In this document: one piece after another, positions 25,656 to 34,860 of the stretch | Position numbering within the stretch: position 1 is the stretch's first letter | Layout: every line of letters starts with the position of its first letter | Assembly: GCF_000308615.1 (NCBI RefSeq) | Contig: NZ_BAGB01000012.1 | Span: 186,001-250,000, forward strand | Reading direction: 5' to 3' | DNA from: Nocardia jiangxiensis NBRC 101359 | GTDB lineage: Bacteria; Actinomycetota; Actinomycetes; Mycobacteriales; Mycobacteriaceae | DNA: 64,000 nt | Notes under the pieces: generated by a model | Told to the model about the DNA's origin: nothing | Database searches by the model: none | Seen by the model: only the letters and a program-made list of their open reading frames with translations | Position numbers and translations under genes: made by a program

Positions 25656-28600
25656 ATGATTACCGAAGGTTTCGTCCGCCGTCCCCGCATCGCGCCGCCG
25701 CGTGCGCCCGGCGGTGAGGTGACGCTGAGCCCGCCGCCCGAAGTCACCCGGCCGGTGCCCGGTCCGCTGATCGCCAAGCTGATGCCGGTGGTGATGGTCG
25801 TCGCCGTCGTGGGCATGCTCGCGATGATGGTGATGATGGGAAAGTCGCTGCTGAGCAATCCCATGATGATGATGTTCCCGATGATGATGCTCGTGTCGAT
25901 GGTCGGCATGATGATGGGCCGCGGCGGTGGCGGCGCCAAGTCCGCCGGTGAGCTCAACGAGGAACGCAAGGACTACTTCCGGTATCTCGATCAGATCCGC
26001 CGTGACGTGCGTAAAACGGGTGTGCGGCAGTTGGATTCGCTGCGCTGGTCGCATCCCGAACCGGTCGATCTGGAATCGCTCGTCGGCACCCGCCGGATGT
26101 GGGAGCGCCGCCCCAACGATCCCGACTTCGGACATGTGCGCGTCGGGGTGGGCAGTCACCGCCTGGCCACCAAACTGGCTCGTCCGGAGACCGGTCCGCT
26201 CGAGGACCTCGAACCGGTCTCGACCGTCGCGCTGCGTCGTTTCGTGCGCACCCACTCGGTCGTGCACCAGCTGCCGACCGCGGTCTCGCTGCGCGCCTTC
26301 CCCGCGGTCAACATCGAGGGGCCCGACGAGGACTCCCGAATGCTGGTGCGCGCCATGCTGATGGAGTTCACCGCATTCCACGGACCCGATCACGTCGCGG
26401 TCGCCATCGTCTGCGCCGATCCCGACGGTGAAGCCTGGGCGTGGGCGAAATGGCTTCCGCACCTGCAACATCCGACCCATCGCGACGGTATGGGCTCGGC
26501 CCGGATGATGTACGGCTCACTCGGTGAGCTGGAGACCGCGCTGTCCGCCGAACTGATGGAACGCGGCCGGTTCATGCGCAATCCCCAACCGACACAGGGC
26601 CGAACGCATCTGATCGTGATCATCGACGACGGATTCGTCAACGGCACCGAGCGGCTGGTCAGCGAGTCCGGTCTGGACTCGGTGACGGTGCTGGACCTGA
26701 CCGCGCCGGAGAACGGCCTGGCCGTGCGCCGAGGTCTGCAACTGGTCGTCGGCGACGGCGCGGTGAGCGCGCGCAGTGCCGCCGGGGTGGAGCGTTTCGC
26801 CACGGTGGACGTGATCAGCCGCGCTCAGGCCGAAACCTTCTCCCGCGCACTGGCGCGGTACCGGATCGCCACCGCCGCGCAGATCGTCAGCCTGGGCGAG
26901 GAGACCCGCACCGATCCGGGTCTGATGGCGCTGTTGAAGATTCCCGACGCCGCGCAGATCGAACCGTCCAAGGTGTGGCGCCCGCGCACACCGCGCGAGC
27001 GACTGCGGGTGCCGATCGGCGTCACCCCCGACGGCACCCCGGTCGAACTCGACATCAAGGAATCCGCCGAGAACGGTATGGGCCCGCACGGATTGTGCAT
27101 CGGCGCAACCGGTTCGGGTAAATCGGAGTTCCTGCGCACGCTGGTGCTGTCCATGGTGACCTCGCACTCCCCGGACGCGCTGAACCTCATCCTGGTCGAC
27201 TTCAAGGGTGGTGCGACGTTCCTGGGTCTGGATCCGCTGCCGCACGTGGCGGCGGTCATCACCAACCTCGAGGCCGAACTCTCCATGGTCGACCGTATGA
27301 AGGACGCGCTGGCCGGTGAGATGAACCGCCGCCAGGAGCTGCTGCGGTCCTCGGGCAACTTCGCCAACGTCACCGATTACGAGAAGGCCCGTGCCGCCGG
27401 AACCCCGCTCGATCCGCTGCCCGCGCTGTTCGTCGTGGTCGACGAGTTCTCCGAACTGCTCTCGCAGAAGCCGGATTTCGCGGACCTGTTCGTGATGATC
27501 GGCCGTCTGGGCCGGTCGCTGCACGTCCATCTGCTGCTGGCCTCGCAGCGGCTCGAGGAGAACAAGCTGCGCGGTCTGGACTCGCACCTGTCCTACCGGA
27601 TCGGTCTGCGTACCTTCTCCGCCAACGAATCCCGCGCCGTGCTGGGTATCACCGACGCCTACCACCTGCCGAGCGTGCCCGGCGCCGGATATCTCAAGAC
27701 CGACGCCGCGGATCCGTTGCGGTTCAACGCGACCTACGTCTCCGGGCCCTACGTCGCGCCGACGACGACGGGGCCGGTCGTGGTCGGTGGCCGCACGGTC
27801 GGCGGTTCGCCGACCGTCTTCACCGCGAGTCACGTGGAGATGCCCGAACTGCCGCCGGAGCCCGAACCCGCGTTCGATCCGCTCGAGCTGCCCGAACCGC
27901 CGTCGGCCGACGAAGGTATCCCGGATTCGCTGCTTACCGTGGTGGTCAAGCGGCTGACCGGACACGGCCGTCCCGCGCACGAGGTGTGGTTGCCGCCGCT
28001 GGAGGAATCCCCGTCGGTGGACATGCTGCTGCCCGATCCGGATTGGCGTTCGCCCGCGAACCGGCACGGTCAGCTGTGGATGCCGATCGGCATCATCGAC
28101 AAGCCGTACGAACAGCGCCGCGATGTGCTGACCATCCAATTGTCCGGTGCGCGAGGACATGTCGCGGTGGTCGGCGGTCCGCAGTCGGGTAAGTCGACCG
28201 CACTGCGCACGATCATCATGGCCGCGGCCGCGACGCACACCCCCGAACAGGTGCAGTTCTACTGCCTGGATTTCGGTGGCGGCAGTATGGCCGGTCTGGT
28301 CGGTCTGCCGCACGTCGGTTCGGTGGCCGGTCGTCTGGACGTGGACCGGGTCCGGCGCACGATCGCGGAGCTGACCTCGCTGATGCGTCAGCGTGAGGAA
28401 CGGTTCAGCGAGCTGGGCATCGAATCCATGGCCGAGTTCCGGCGGCGCAAGTTCTCGGTCCTCGACACCGATGGCACCATGCCGGCGGACCATCCGCTCG
28501 CGGCGGACCGGTTCGGTGACGTATTCCTGGTGATCGACGGGTGGGCGACCATCCGCGAGGAATTCGAGGCGCTCGAGCCACAGATCAATGCCATTGCCGG

Positions 28601-29687
28601 ACAAGGTCTCTCGCTCGGCATCCACCTGATGGTCGGTGCGTCCCGCTGGGCCGAGATCCGCGCGGTGGTCAAGGACCAGATCGGTACCCGCCTGGAACTG
28701 CGCCTGGGTGATCCGACCGATTCGGAGATGAATCGTCGTTCGGCGGCGCTGGTTCCGGTCGGCCGTCCCGGTCGCGGTCTGACGCCCGAGGAACTGCACA
28801 TGCTGATCGCGTTGCCGCGCTTGGACTCCCAGACCGAGCCCGGCAATCTGTCCGAGGGCGTCGCGGCCTCACGCGAGGGCCTGGCGCAGCTGTGGGGCCC
28901 CCGCAAGGCGCCCGAGGTGCGCATGCTGCCCATGCAGTTCTCCCGCGAGGAACTGCTGGCCGTGGCCGCGGCGCGCGGTATCGAGCAGAGCCCGACCCGC
29001 ATCGTGGTCGGCCTCGGCGAGAACGAATTGGAGCCGCTGGTCCTGGATTTCGGCTCCGACCCGCATCTGATGGCCTTCGCCGACGTGGAGTGCGGCAAGA
29101 CCACGCTGCTGCGCAACATAGCGATGGGCATCATCGAGAGTGCGACACCCGAACAGGCCCGCATCATCATGATCGACTACCGCCGCACCATGCTCGGTGT
29201 GGTCGAGGGTGATCAGCTGGCCGGATACTCGACCTCGTCGCAGACCTGCAGCTCGATGATCAGCGATATCGTCAAATTCCTGTCCGAACGCATCCCCGGC
29301 TCCGACATCACCCCGAAGGAGTTGCGCGAACGCAGTTGGTGGAGCGGTCCGGAGATCTACATCCTGGTCGACGACTACGACATGGTGGTGCAGGGCGCGG
29401 GCAACCCGCTCAGCCCGCTCATGGAGTACCTGCCGCAGGCCCGCGACATCGGCATGCACCTGATCGTCACCCGCCGCACCGGTGGCGTGTCCCGCGCGCT
29501 GTTCGACCCGATCCTCGGCGGTATGAAGAACATGTCCGTCGACGCGCTGATCATGAGTGGCCCCCGTGACGAGGGCAAGATCATCGGCGACGTCCGCCCC
29601 TCCAAACTCCCACCCGGCCGCGGCATCCTGGTCTCCCGCAGCCACGGCCAGGAGATGGTCCAGATAGCCAACCTCCCGCCGCTGTAA
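25656..29687 (+). CDS. eccC: Type VII secretion FtsK/SpoIIIE ATPase EccC (single chain)
   Basis: The 1,343-residue motor starts at ATG 25656, five bases after mycP. Two N-terminal membrane helices (about 40-90) are strikingly Met-rich (NPMMMMFPMMML). Three FtsK-type ATPase domains follow: P-loop 1 GATGSGKSEF near 483 with LILVDFKGGATF, P-loop 2 GGPQSGKSTAL near 839 with YCLDFGGG, and P-loop 3 VECGKTTLL near 1142 with IIMIDYRR. The third lacks the first Gly of the loop (ADVECGKTT). EccC recognises substrate export signals and powers translocation. The single chain matches ESX-3/ESX-5 style rather than the split EccCa/EccCb of ESX-1. Confidence 0.95.
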   Translation: MITEGFVRRPRIAPPRAPGGEVTLSPPPEVTRPVPGPLIAKLMPVVMVVAVVGMLAMMVMMGKSLLSNPMMMMFPMMMLVSMVGMMMGRGGGGAKSAGELNEERKDYFRYLDQIRRDVRKTGVRQLDSLRWSHPEPVDLESLVGTRRMWERRPNDPDFGHVRVGVGSHRLATKLARPETGPLEDLEPVSTVALRRFVRTHSVVHQLPTAVSLRAFPAVNIEGPDEDSRMLVRAMLMEFTAFHGPDHVAVAIVCADPDGEAWAWAKWLPHLQHPTHRDGMGSARMMYGSLGELETALSAELMERGRFMRNPQPTQGRTHLIVIIDDGFVNGTERLVSESGLDSVTVLDLTAPENGLAVRRGLQLVVGDGAVSARSAAGVERFATVDVISRAQAETFSRALARYRIATAAQIVSLGEETRTDPGLMALLKIPDAAQIEPSKVWRPRTPRERLRVPIGVTPDGTPVELDIKESAENGMGPHGLCIGATGSGKSEFLRTLVLSMVTSHSPDALNLILVDFKGGATFLGLDPLPHVAAVITNLEAELSMVDRMKDALAGEMNRRQELLRSSGNFANVTDYEKARAAGTPLDPLPALFVVVDEFSELLSQKPDFADLFVMIGRLGRSLHVHLLLASQRLEENKLRGLDSHLSYRIGLRTFSANESRAVLGITDAYHLPSVPGAGYLKTDAADPLRFNATYVSGPYVAPTTTGPVVVGGRTVGGSPTVFTASHVEMPELPPEPEPAFDPLELPEPPSADEGIPDSLLTVVVKRLTGHGRPAHEVWLPPLEESPSVDMLLPDPDWRSPANRHGQLWMPIGIIDKPYEQRRDVLTIQLSGARGHVAVVGGPQSGKSTALRTIIMAAAATHTPEQVQFYCLDFGGGSMAGLVGLPHVGSVAGRLDVDRVRRTIAELTSLMRQREERFSELGIESMAEFRRRKFSVLDTDGTMPADHPLAADRFGDVFLVIDGWATIREEFEALEPQINAIAGQGLSLGIHLMVGASRWAEIRAVVKDQIGTRLELRLGDPTDSEMNRRSAALVPVGRPGRGLTPEELHMLIALPRLDSQTEPGNLSEGVAASREGLAQLWGPRKAPEVRMLPMQFSREELLAVAAARGIEQSPTRIVVGLGENELEPLVLDFGSDPHLMAFADVECGKTTLLRNIAMGIIESATPEQARIIMIDYRRTMLGVVEGDQLAGYSTSSQTCSSMISDIVKFLSERIPGSDITPKELRERSWWSGPEIYILVDDYDMVVQGAGNPLSPLMEYLPQARDIGMHLIVTRRTGGVSRALFDPILGGMKNMSVDALIMSGPRDEGKIIGDVRPSKLPPGRGILVSRSHGQEMVQIANLPPL

Positions 29688-29725
29688 TTTTCGCGCCGGG
29701 GCGAAGCGAAGGGCGAAAATTACAG
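29682..29725. terminator. Bidirectional hairpin containing both convergent stop codons
   Basis: The perfect 13-bp repeat CTGTAATTTTCGC / GCGAAAATTACAG encloses an 18-base loop. The TAA of eccC (29685-29687) lies in the left arm and the TAA of the minus-strand DUF4254 gene in the right arm. The A/T-rich arms give a U-run in both directions. The AAAATTACAGCC edge recurs near 55,510. Confidence 0.88.
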
Positions 29726-30259
29726 CCAGGAGGGCAGGCGGCGGCGGCCGGCGAGGACGTCGGCGATGAGGTCGTCGTAGGCGTCGGCCAGTTCGGCGAG
29801 GTGGTGCCAGGCGATGTGCAGGATCTCGTCGTTGGCGTCCAGGGTCATCAGGGCGTGGTGCGCGCGCACGGATGCCTCGGCGATGCGGTCGATGACCGAG
29901 CCGACGGTTTCGGTGTGCAGGGTCGCGCCGAGGCGATGCTGGGGGATGGCCCGAGAGATCCAGTCGTCGATCGCCATCACCAGTTCGTTTCGGCGACGGT
30001 CGATTTCGATGAGGGTGGCCGGATCGTGCGTCGGTTCGGATCCGCCGCGCCCGATCAGTCTGCGCTCGTGCAGCACCGCGAGATCGCGGGTGAACCACAG
30101 CATGGGCCCACCGATCACGCGATAGCCGCGACATGCGCGTAGGAGTAGATCAGAACTCGGCAGAATGCCGTTCAAGAAGGTCTGGACCGCAGTCACACTC
30201 TGCGGTGCGCTAGGCACTGCTGCCATCACCACCGTATGAGATGTCTCCGAACCCGCCAC
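29720..30259 (-). CDS. DUF4254 domain-containing protein
   Basis: This 179-residue protein shows the DUF4254 pattern: FTRDLAVLHERRLIGRG, then IDRRRNELVMAIDDWISRAI, and the diagnostic LHTETVGSVIDRIAEASVRAHHAL. The family is uncharacterised. It faces eccC across a shared hairpin and has its own sigma-A-like promoter, so it is a separate unit from the ESX locus. Confidence 0.75.
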   Translation of the reverse strand: MAGSETSHTVVMAAVPSAPQSVTAVQTFLNGILPSSDLLLRACRGYRVIGGPMLWFTRDLAVLHERRLIGRGGSEPTHDPATLIEIDRRRNELVMAIDDWISRAIPQHRLGATLHTETVGSVIDRIAEASVRAHHALMTLDANDEILHIAWHHLAELADAYDDLIADVLAGRRRLPSWL

Positions 30260-30306
30260 GTTGCCTCGCCGTCATCGCCGTACAACACCCGTTCAGGACG
30301 TTCATT

Positions 30307-30334
30307 ACAATAAACCTCTGAAGCCGGGTGTCAA
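30307..30334 (-). promoter_or_regulatory. Sigma-A-like promoter for the DUF4254 gene
   Basis: On the minus strand, TTGACA (30334-30329) is followed after 16 bases by TATTGT (30312-30307), about 48 bases before the start codon. The -35 box is a perfect consensus, which is uncommon in actinobacterial genomes. Confidence 0.65.
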
Positions 30335-30371
30335 GGGTCCCGCGCCCTGCGGACGGCGGGGGTAAACTTCC

Positions 30372-30385
30372 TTACCTTGAAGTAA
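30372..30385. promoter_or_regulatory. Dyad TTAC-N6-GTAA upstream of the GntR gene
   Basis: TTACCTTGAAGTAA is a perfect 4-bp dyad with a six-base centre, eight bases before the GntR ribosome binding site TAGGAG. A TAACAAT -10-like element overlaps its right half. An autoregulatory operator is likely. Confidence 0.45.
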
Positions 30386-30402
30386 CAATCCGTAGGAGCG
30401 AG

Positions 30403-31242
30403 ATGGCGGACGGTCCGAGGTATCAGCGGATCGCGAATCTCCTCCGTGAGGAGATTCGCAGCGGCAGGTGGAAGCCGGGCGATCGGCTCCCCAGCCACAA
30501 CGAGCTGGCCGATCAGATGCAGGTGTCGATCACCACCGCTCGCAATGCGATTCAAGTGCTGGTCGCCGAAAATCTGCTGTACACAGCTACTTCGCGCGGA
30601 ACCATCGTGCGAAGTCAGGAAGTGCTGGAATCGGTTGTCACCAGCTCGATCCGGCCCGATCGCCCCAAATCCTCACAGGACATATTCTCCGAGATCGCGC
30701 GGGCGGCCGGGCGCGAACCGGCGAAACATTTCACCGCCCGAATGGAACCGGCCGGTCCGGATGTGGCACTGTGGCTGGGTGTACCGGAGGATTCCTGGGT
30801 CGTCGCGCGCACGGTCGTGCAGTACCTGGACAACGAGCCGTGGTCCTGGGAGGTCAGCTTCTATCCACGGGACTTGGCGGAGGCCACCGGCGTGGACTCC
30901 CCGCACGACATCCCCGAGGGCACCACGCGTCGTCTGGCCGAGCGCGGCCATCCCGAATCCGCGCATCGCGATACCGTCGTCGCCCGCCCCGCGACCGCCG
31001 AGGAGGCTGCTGTGCTGGGGGTAGCGACAGGCACGCTGCTGCTGGATCATCTGCGCATCGGCGCGAACGACGCCCGGATCACCCGTGTGACCAGGCACCG
31101 TTCCATTGCCGCGCGTAATCGTCTGGCCTACGAACTCGGCGACGACGCCGGTACCGAACTCATCCGCAAGACCCTGGGCGAGCAGCATCCCCCGGGCAAT
31201 TCCCATTCCTTCGGTAACTCGTTGGTACCCGGATCACCATGA
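30403..31242 (+). CDS. GntR/HutC-family transcriptional regulator with UTRA domain
   Basis: ATG 30403 follows TAGGAG and gives 279 residues. Residues 1-75 form the winged helix-turn-helix (PRYQRIANLLREEIRSGRW, LPSHNELADQMQVSITTARNAI, GTIVRS). Residues about 100-260 form a UTRA ligand-binding domain (ARTVVQYLDNEPWSWEVSF, VLGVATGTLLLDHLRI). The gene is coupled to a GNAT acetyltransferase by an ATGA overlap, so the regulator probably controls, and senses a ligand related to, that enzyme. Confidence 0.88.
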   Translation: MADGPRYQRIANLLREEIRSGRWKPGDRLPSHNELADQMQVSITTARNAIQVLVAENLLYTATSRGTIVRSQEVLESVVTSSIRPDRPKSSQDIFSEIARAAGREPAKHFTARMEPAGPDVALWLGVPEDSWVVARTVVQYLDNEPWSWEVSFYPRDLAEATGVDSPHDIPEGTTRRLAERGHPESAHRDTVVARPATAEEAAVLGVATGTLLLDHLRIGANDARITRVTRHRSIAARNRLAYELGDDAGTELIRKTLGEQHPPGNSHSFGNSLVPGSP

Positions 31243-31829
31243 CAGTCCGCATACGCCAGGCCACGCTGGCCGACCTCGGCGCCATCTGCCGACTACGGCT
31301 CCAACGAACGGACTGGCTTGCGGAACGAGGGTCCGATCAGTGGACGCGGCAGGGTCGGGGCCTGCCCATCGAGATATTTGCCCACGTGGTCGGCCGCGCG
31401 GTGTACGCCGGGGAGACCTGGATCGCCGAGAAGTGTGGCGAACCGGCAGGCACCATCACCGTGAACGACCGTGCGGACGAAGGACTCTGGACGCCACACG
31501 AAACCGCCGAATCGGTCATCGTCCACTACATGATCGTGGACCTGCGTTTCGCCGGAAACCGCGTGGGTTCGCACATGCTCGCCCACGCCGCCGCCCTGGC
31601 CCGAGCCCGCCGCCGCACCTGGGTCCGCCTGGACGCCTGGACCACCAACACCGATCTGCACGACTACTACCGCCGCGCCGGATTCCGCCTGGCCCGAATA
31701 GCGGGCCCGGAAGCCTCGGGCCCGTCGGCAGCCCTGTTCGAACGCCGCGCCGACTCCTGGCTCCCCGCAGTCATTCCCAGCGTCCCCCGCGAGGCCGAGA
31801 GCGTCATCCGCTCGGCTTCCCGGCGCTGA
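31239..31829 (+). CDS. GNAT-family N-acetyltransferase
   Basis: This 196-residue protein begins MTVRIRQATLADLGAI, the standard GNAT N-terminus. It has the acetyl-CoA binding segment VDLRFAGNRVGSHMLAHAAALARAR with a slightly degenerate Q/R-x-x-G-x-G/A loop, and the late RLDAWTTNTDLHDYYRRAGF motif. The substrate is unknown. The start overlaps the GntR stop. Just downstream lies the remnant of an MmcQ/YjbR gene. Confidence 0.85.
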   Translation: MTVRIRQATLADLGAICRLRLQRTDWLAERGSDQWTRQGRGLPIEIFAHVVGRAVYAGETWIAEKCGEPAGTITVNDRADEGLWTPHETAESVIVHYMIVDLRFAGNRVGSHMLAHAAALARARRRTWVRLDAWTTNTDLHDYYRRAGFRLARIAGPEASGPSAALFERRADSWLPAVIPSVPREAESVIRSASRR

Positions 31830-31848
31830 ACGCCGCCTTCGTCCGAGT

Positions 31849-32140
31849 GGCGACCAGCACCTCGCGTTCCGCGTGCGCCGCAAGAGCTTCGCCTACTTTC
31901 TGGGGGGACCACCAGGGCGACGGGCGAGTCGGCCTGGCCTACAAAGCCCCTCCCGGCGTGCAACAGGAACTCCGCGACGCCGAACCCGAACGCTTCTACG
32001 TACCCGCCTACCTCGGTGCGAGGGGCTGGGTAGCACTGGATCTGGAAGCCGCAGAAATCGACTGGCCGGAAGTAACCGCCATCCTCCAGTCCGCCTACCG
32101 CCTGACCGCCCCGAAACGCCTTGCTCAACAGGTGCGGTGA
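31849..32140 (+). pseudogene. MmcQ/YjbR-family gene remnant with frameshift
   Basis: Two adjacent frames together read as an MmcQ/YjbR protein. The first gives GDQHLAFRVRRKSFAYFL (from 31849). The second, from about 31902, gives GDHQGDGRVGLAYKAPPGV and continues through ERFYVPAYLGARGW to AYRLTAPKRL at 32140. The switch falls on a run of six G (31902-31907). The usual first 25 or so residues are also missing, because the upstream sequence encodes the end of the GNAT gene. A sequencing error at the G run could explain the frameshift but not the missing start. Confidence 0.7.
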
Positions 32141-32337
32141 ACGTGCGGACAACGGTGACTCCTGCCATCCGTCGAGCAGCATGGAAGATCAAGCGACAAT
32201 CGGAAAGCCCCGTAACTTCCGAGAATGCTCTTTGTCGGTTGATCGTATTGGCTTTCTGTTCAACAGTTTTCGGAAGATCTAGCCGTCGAGGCATCTCCCG
32301 GATGTGACTACCTCGGTGGGGTGGTTCCCCGCCGAGG

Positions 32338-33027
32338 TCAGGCTGCTCTATCGTTGGGTTTTCGCTCGCGCAACCAGCGTCGGTGTGCGGCGCGTTCTCG
32401 TTCCCGACGCGCATGGATGCCCGCGACAATTTCCGCCAGCAGTTCCCCCGCTCGATGTCGATGATTCACTCGCGGTGTACCGGTCGGATCGATGTGATCC
32501 GGCGCGATCCACGCCGTCCGGCGCAGAAACTCTGAATCATCTTTCAGAACAACAGTTCTCCAACCGGCATCAGTGTCATTGATCAGCGAATGGCAGTGAT
32601 CGCACGCCAGCACCAGATTCTCGATATCAGTGGGTCCACCCTTGCTGAAATCGCGGACGTGATGCACCGCGCACAGTGATGCGGGTGCGTCACACCCAGG
32701 CCGGGAACAACCAGCCAGCGCAGCGATCAGCGAAAGTCGTTGCGCGGGTGAAGCAAGCCGACGCATCCGACCCAAATGCAGTGGTAAACCGGCATGGTCG
32801 AATACCGCCAGATACGGGCGGGACTGCTCAGCCAACCGCAATGCGTCGGTGATCGCCACCGTGCCACCGGTCGCGGTGGTCGCGACCCCGGACAGGCGCT
32901 CCACATCCTGCACCCGCTGGTCGACACACTGTTCGAATCCATGTTCGAATTCTATCGAGAAAACCGCCCCGAAACACCCCGCCAACCGAAGTGAAATCAG
33001 AATCTTCACTCTGGACATTTGATCCAA
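32338..33027 (-). pseudogene. N-terminally truncated HNH endonuclease (DUF222-HNH type)
   Basis: The 229-residue frame matches only the C-terminal half of the actinobacterial DUF222-HNH family: ATTATGGTVAITDALRLAE, RLASPAQRLSLIAALAGCSRP, CAVHHVRDFSKGGPTDIENL and ACDHCHSLIND. Full members have a DUF222 region of some 200 residues first, and none is visible upstream. The HNH residues (HH, N, H) are intact, so a small active nuclease cannot be excluded, but a decayed gene is more likely given the neighbouring MmcQ fragment. Confidence 0.65.
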
Positions 33028-33338
33028 TTATGCTTGCACACACCATTTTTCGACCAAACCTCTGTGCGGATTCGAATGTCGCCCACGCTCCTGGTGATCG
33101 GGTCGGAAAAGCGGGTTCCGGAACTCGCGCAGGATCGCTGTTGTTGCGGGCCGAGACATTGTCGATGGCTCTCTCCGCCCCGGATCGTCCCGGTGGCGTC
33201 GAGTGGCGGCCCGGTGGCATACGACGCTTATCGCGGCTGACATTTCGACGTGCCCTGGCCAGGGCGAGTCTGCACGTCATTTCCGTTGCAGGAAGCGGGA
33301 TTTTATGGCCTTCGCGGAGGGCCGTTAGCGTCGAAATC
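33028..33338. other. Intergenic region between HNH remnant and amidase gene
   Basis: I see no convincing gene in these 311 bases. The left part is unusually AT-rich for this window and may be the decayed 5' part of the HNH gene. The right part should contain the amidase promoter. A GGAGGG lies 18 bases before the amidase ATG, too far for an ideal ribosome binding site. Confidence 0.4.
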
Positions 33339-34790
33339 ATGGAATGGAATTTTCGGTCGGCCGGTGAGCTGGCGGCTGCGTTGCGTGCTGGTGAAGTGTC
33401 CTCGGCGGAATTGACCGACGCGGCGATCGCTGGGATCGAGCGGGACGACAAGTTGATCAACGCGATCTGTGTGCCGGACTTCGATCGTGCGCGGGCCGCG
33501 GCACATCGTGCCGACCAGGCGCGCGCCCGCGGAGAGGATCGGCCGCTGCTGGGTATTCCGGTGACGGTCAAGGAGTCCTACAACATGGTCGGCCTGCCCA
33601 CGACCTGGGGTATGCCGCAGTACCAGGACTTCGTACCGGCCGAGGATGCGGTACAGGTGTCGCGGCTGAAGGCCGCGGGCGCGGTGGTGCTCGGTAAGAC
33701 CAATGTGCCGTTGGGGCTGCAAGATCTGCAGAGCTTCAACGAGATCTACGGCACCACCAACAATCCGTGGAATCGCGGCCGCACGTCGGGCGGATCCTCC
33801 GGCGGATCGGCAGCGGCCCTGGCATCCGGCTTCGGTGCGCTGTCCATCGGCTCCGACCTCGCCGGTTCGCTGCGCACCCCCGCGCATTTCTGTGGCGTCT
33901 ACGCACACAAGCCGACACTCGGGCTGGCGGCGACCCGGGGTATGGTCGCGCCGCCCGCGCCGGCATTGCCGGTCGATCTCGACCTCGCTGTCGTCGGTCC
34001 GATGGCACGCACCGCGCGCGACCTCACTGTCCTGCTCGACGTGATGGCCGGACCGGACCCGCTGACGCTCGGTGTGGCGCACGAGGTGACGCTGCCGCCC
34101 GCGCGCCACGACAGACTCGGCGACTTCCGGGTCCTGGTCCTGGACCAGCATCCGTTCATCGCGACCGGAGCCGCGGTGCGAGCGGGCGTGCACCGGGTGG
34201 CCGACGCGCTCGTCGCCAGTGGCGCCCGCGTCGAACGGCGCAGCCCACTGCTGCCCGATCTGGCCGAAGCCGCGACTCTCTACACGCAGTTGCTGTTCTC
34301 CGGCTCCACGGCACGATTTCCGGTCGACACGTACGAGCAGCTGCGGGCCCGCGCAGCCGGGCTGAGCGCAGACGACCACAGCCTCGACGCGGCGCGACTG
34401 CGCGGCATGGTGTCGAGTCACCGCGATTGGATCGAGGTGAACAACCGTCGCGAGCTCCACCGTCACGGCTGGCGGCAGCTGTTCGGCGAGTTCGATGTCG
34501 TGGTGTGTCCGATCACGCCGACCCCGGCGTACCCGCACGACCACGACCCTGATCTGCTGGAACGTCGGCTCGACATCGACGGGGTCGAGTACCCGTACTT
34601 CGACCAGCTCGTCTGGGCCGGTCTGGCCACCATGCCCGGCCTTCCTGCCACCGCCATACCCACGGGGCGGTCACCCGAGGGTCTGCCCGTCGGAGTACAG
34701 CTCATCGGTCCGATGTTCCAGGACCGCACCACATTACGGCTGGCCGAACTGCTCGAACAGCAGATCGGGGGCTTCCGACAACCGGAGTAG
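33339..34790 (+). CDS. Amidase-signature family hydrolase
   Basis: The 483-residue protein starts MEWNFRSAGELAAALRAGEV. It carries the amidase-signature triad with the correct spacing: Lys78 in GIPVTVKES, the cis-Ser Ser153 in TSGGSSGGS, and the nucleophile Ser177 in GSDLAGSLRTPA. The family hydrolyses C-N bonds of amides. The late block PTPAYPHDHD and LPATAIPTGRSPEGLPVGVQ also fits. Substrate is unknown. It is not GatA, since no gatC or gatB adjoins it. It faces the threonine-dehydratase-like gene. Confidence 0.92.
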   Translation: MEWNFRSAGELAAALRAGEVSSAELTDAAIAGIERDDKLINAICVPDFDRARAAAHRADQARARGEDRPLLGIPVTVKESYNMVGLPTTWGMPQYQDFVPAEDAVQVSRLKAAGAVVLGKTNVPLGLQDLQSFNEIYGTTNNPWNRGRTSGGSSGGSAAALASGFGALSIGSDLAGSLRTPAHFCGVYAHKPTLGLAATRGMVAPPAPALPVDLDLAVVGPMARTARDLTVLLDVMAGPDPLTLGVAHEVTLPPARHDRLGDFRVLVLDQHPFIATGAAVRAGVHRVADALVASGARVERRSPLLPDLAEAATLYTQLLFSGSTARFPVDTYEQLRARAAGLSADDHSLDAARLRGMVSSHRDWIEVNNRRELHRHGWRQLFGEFDVVVCPITPTPAYPHDHDPDLLERRLDIDGVEYPYFDQLVWAGLATMPGLPATAIPTGRSPEGLPVGVQLIGPMFQDRTTLRLAELLEQQIGGFRQPE

Positions 34791-34860
34791 GGCGTGCGCC
34801 GGGTGCCCGTCGGGGACGACATGCCGCAGCGGTCGCAGCCGCCACCAACGTCCTGGCCTC

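Noticed and set aside
33339..34790. Naming the amidase GatA
   Set aside because: The triad is shared by all amidase-signature enzymes, and neither gatB nor gatC is nearby.
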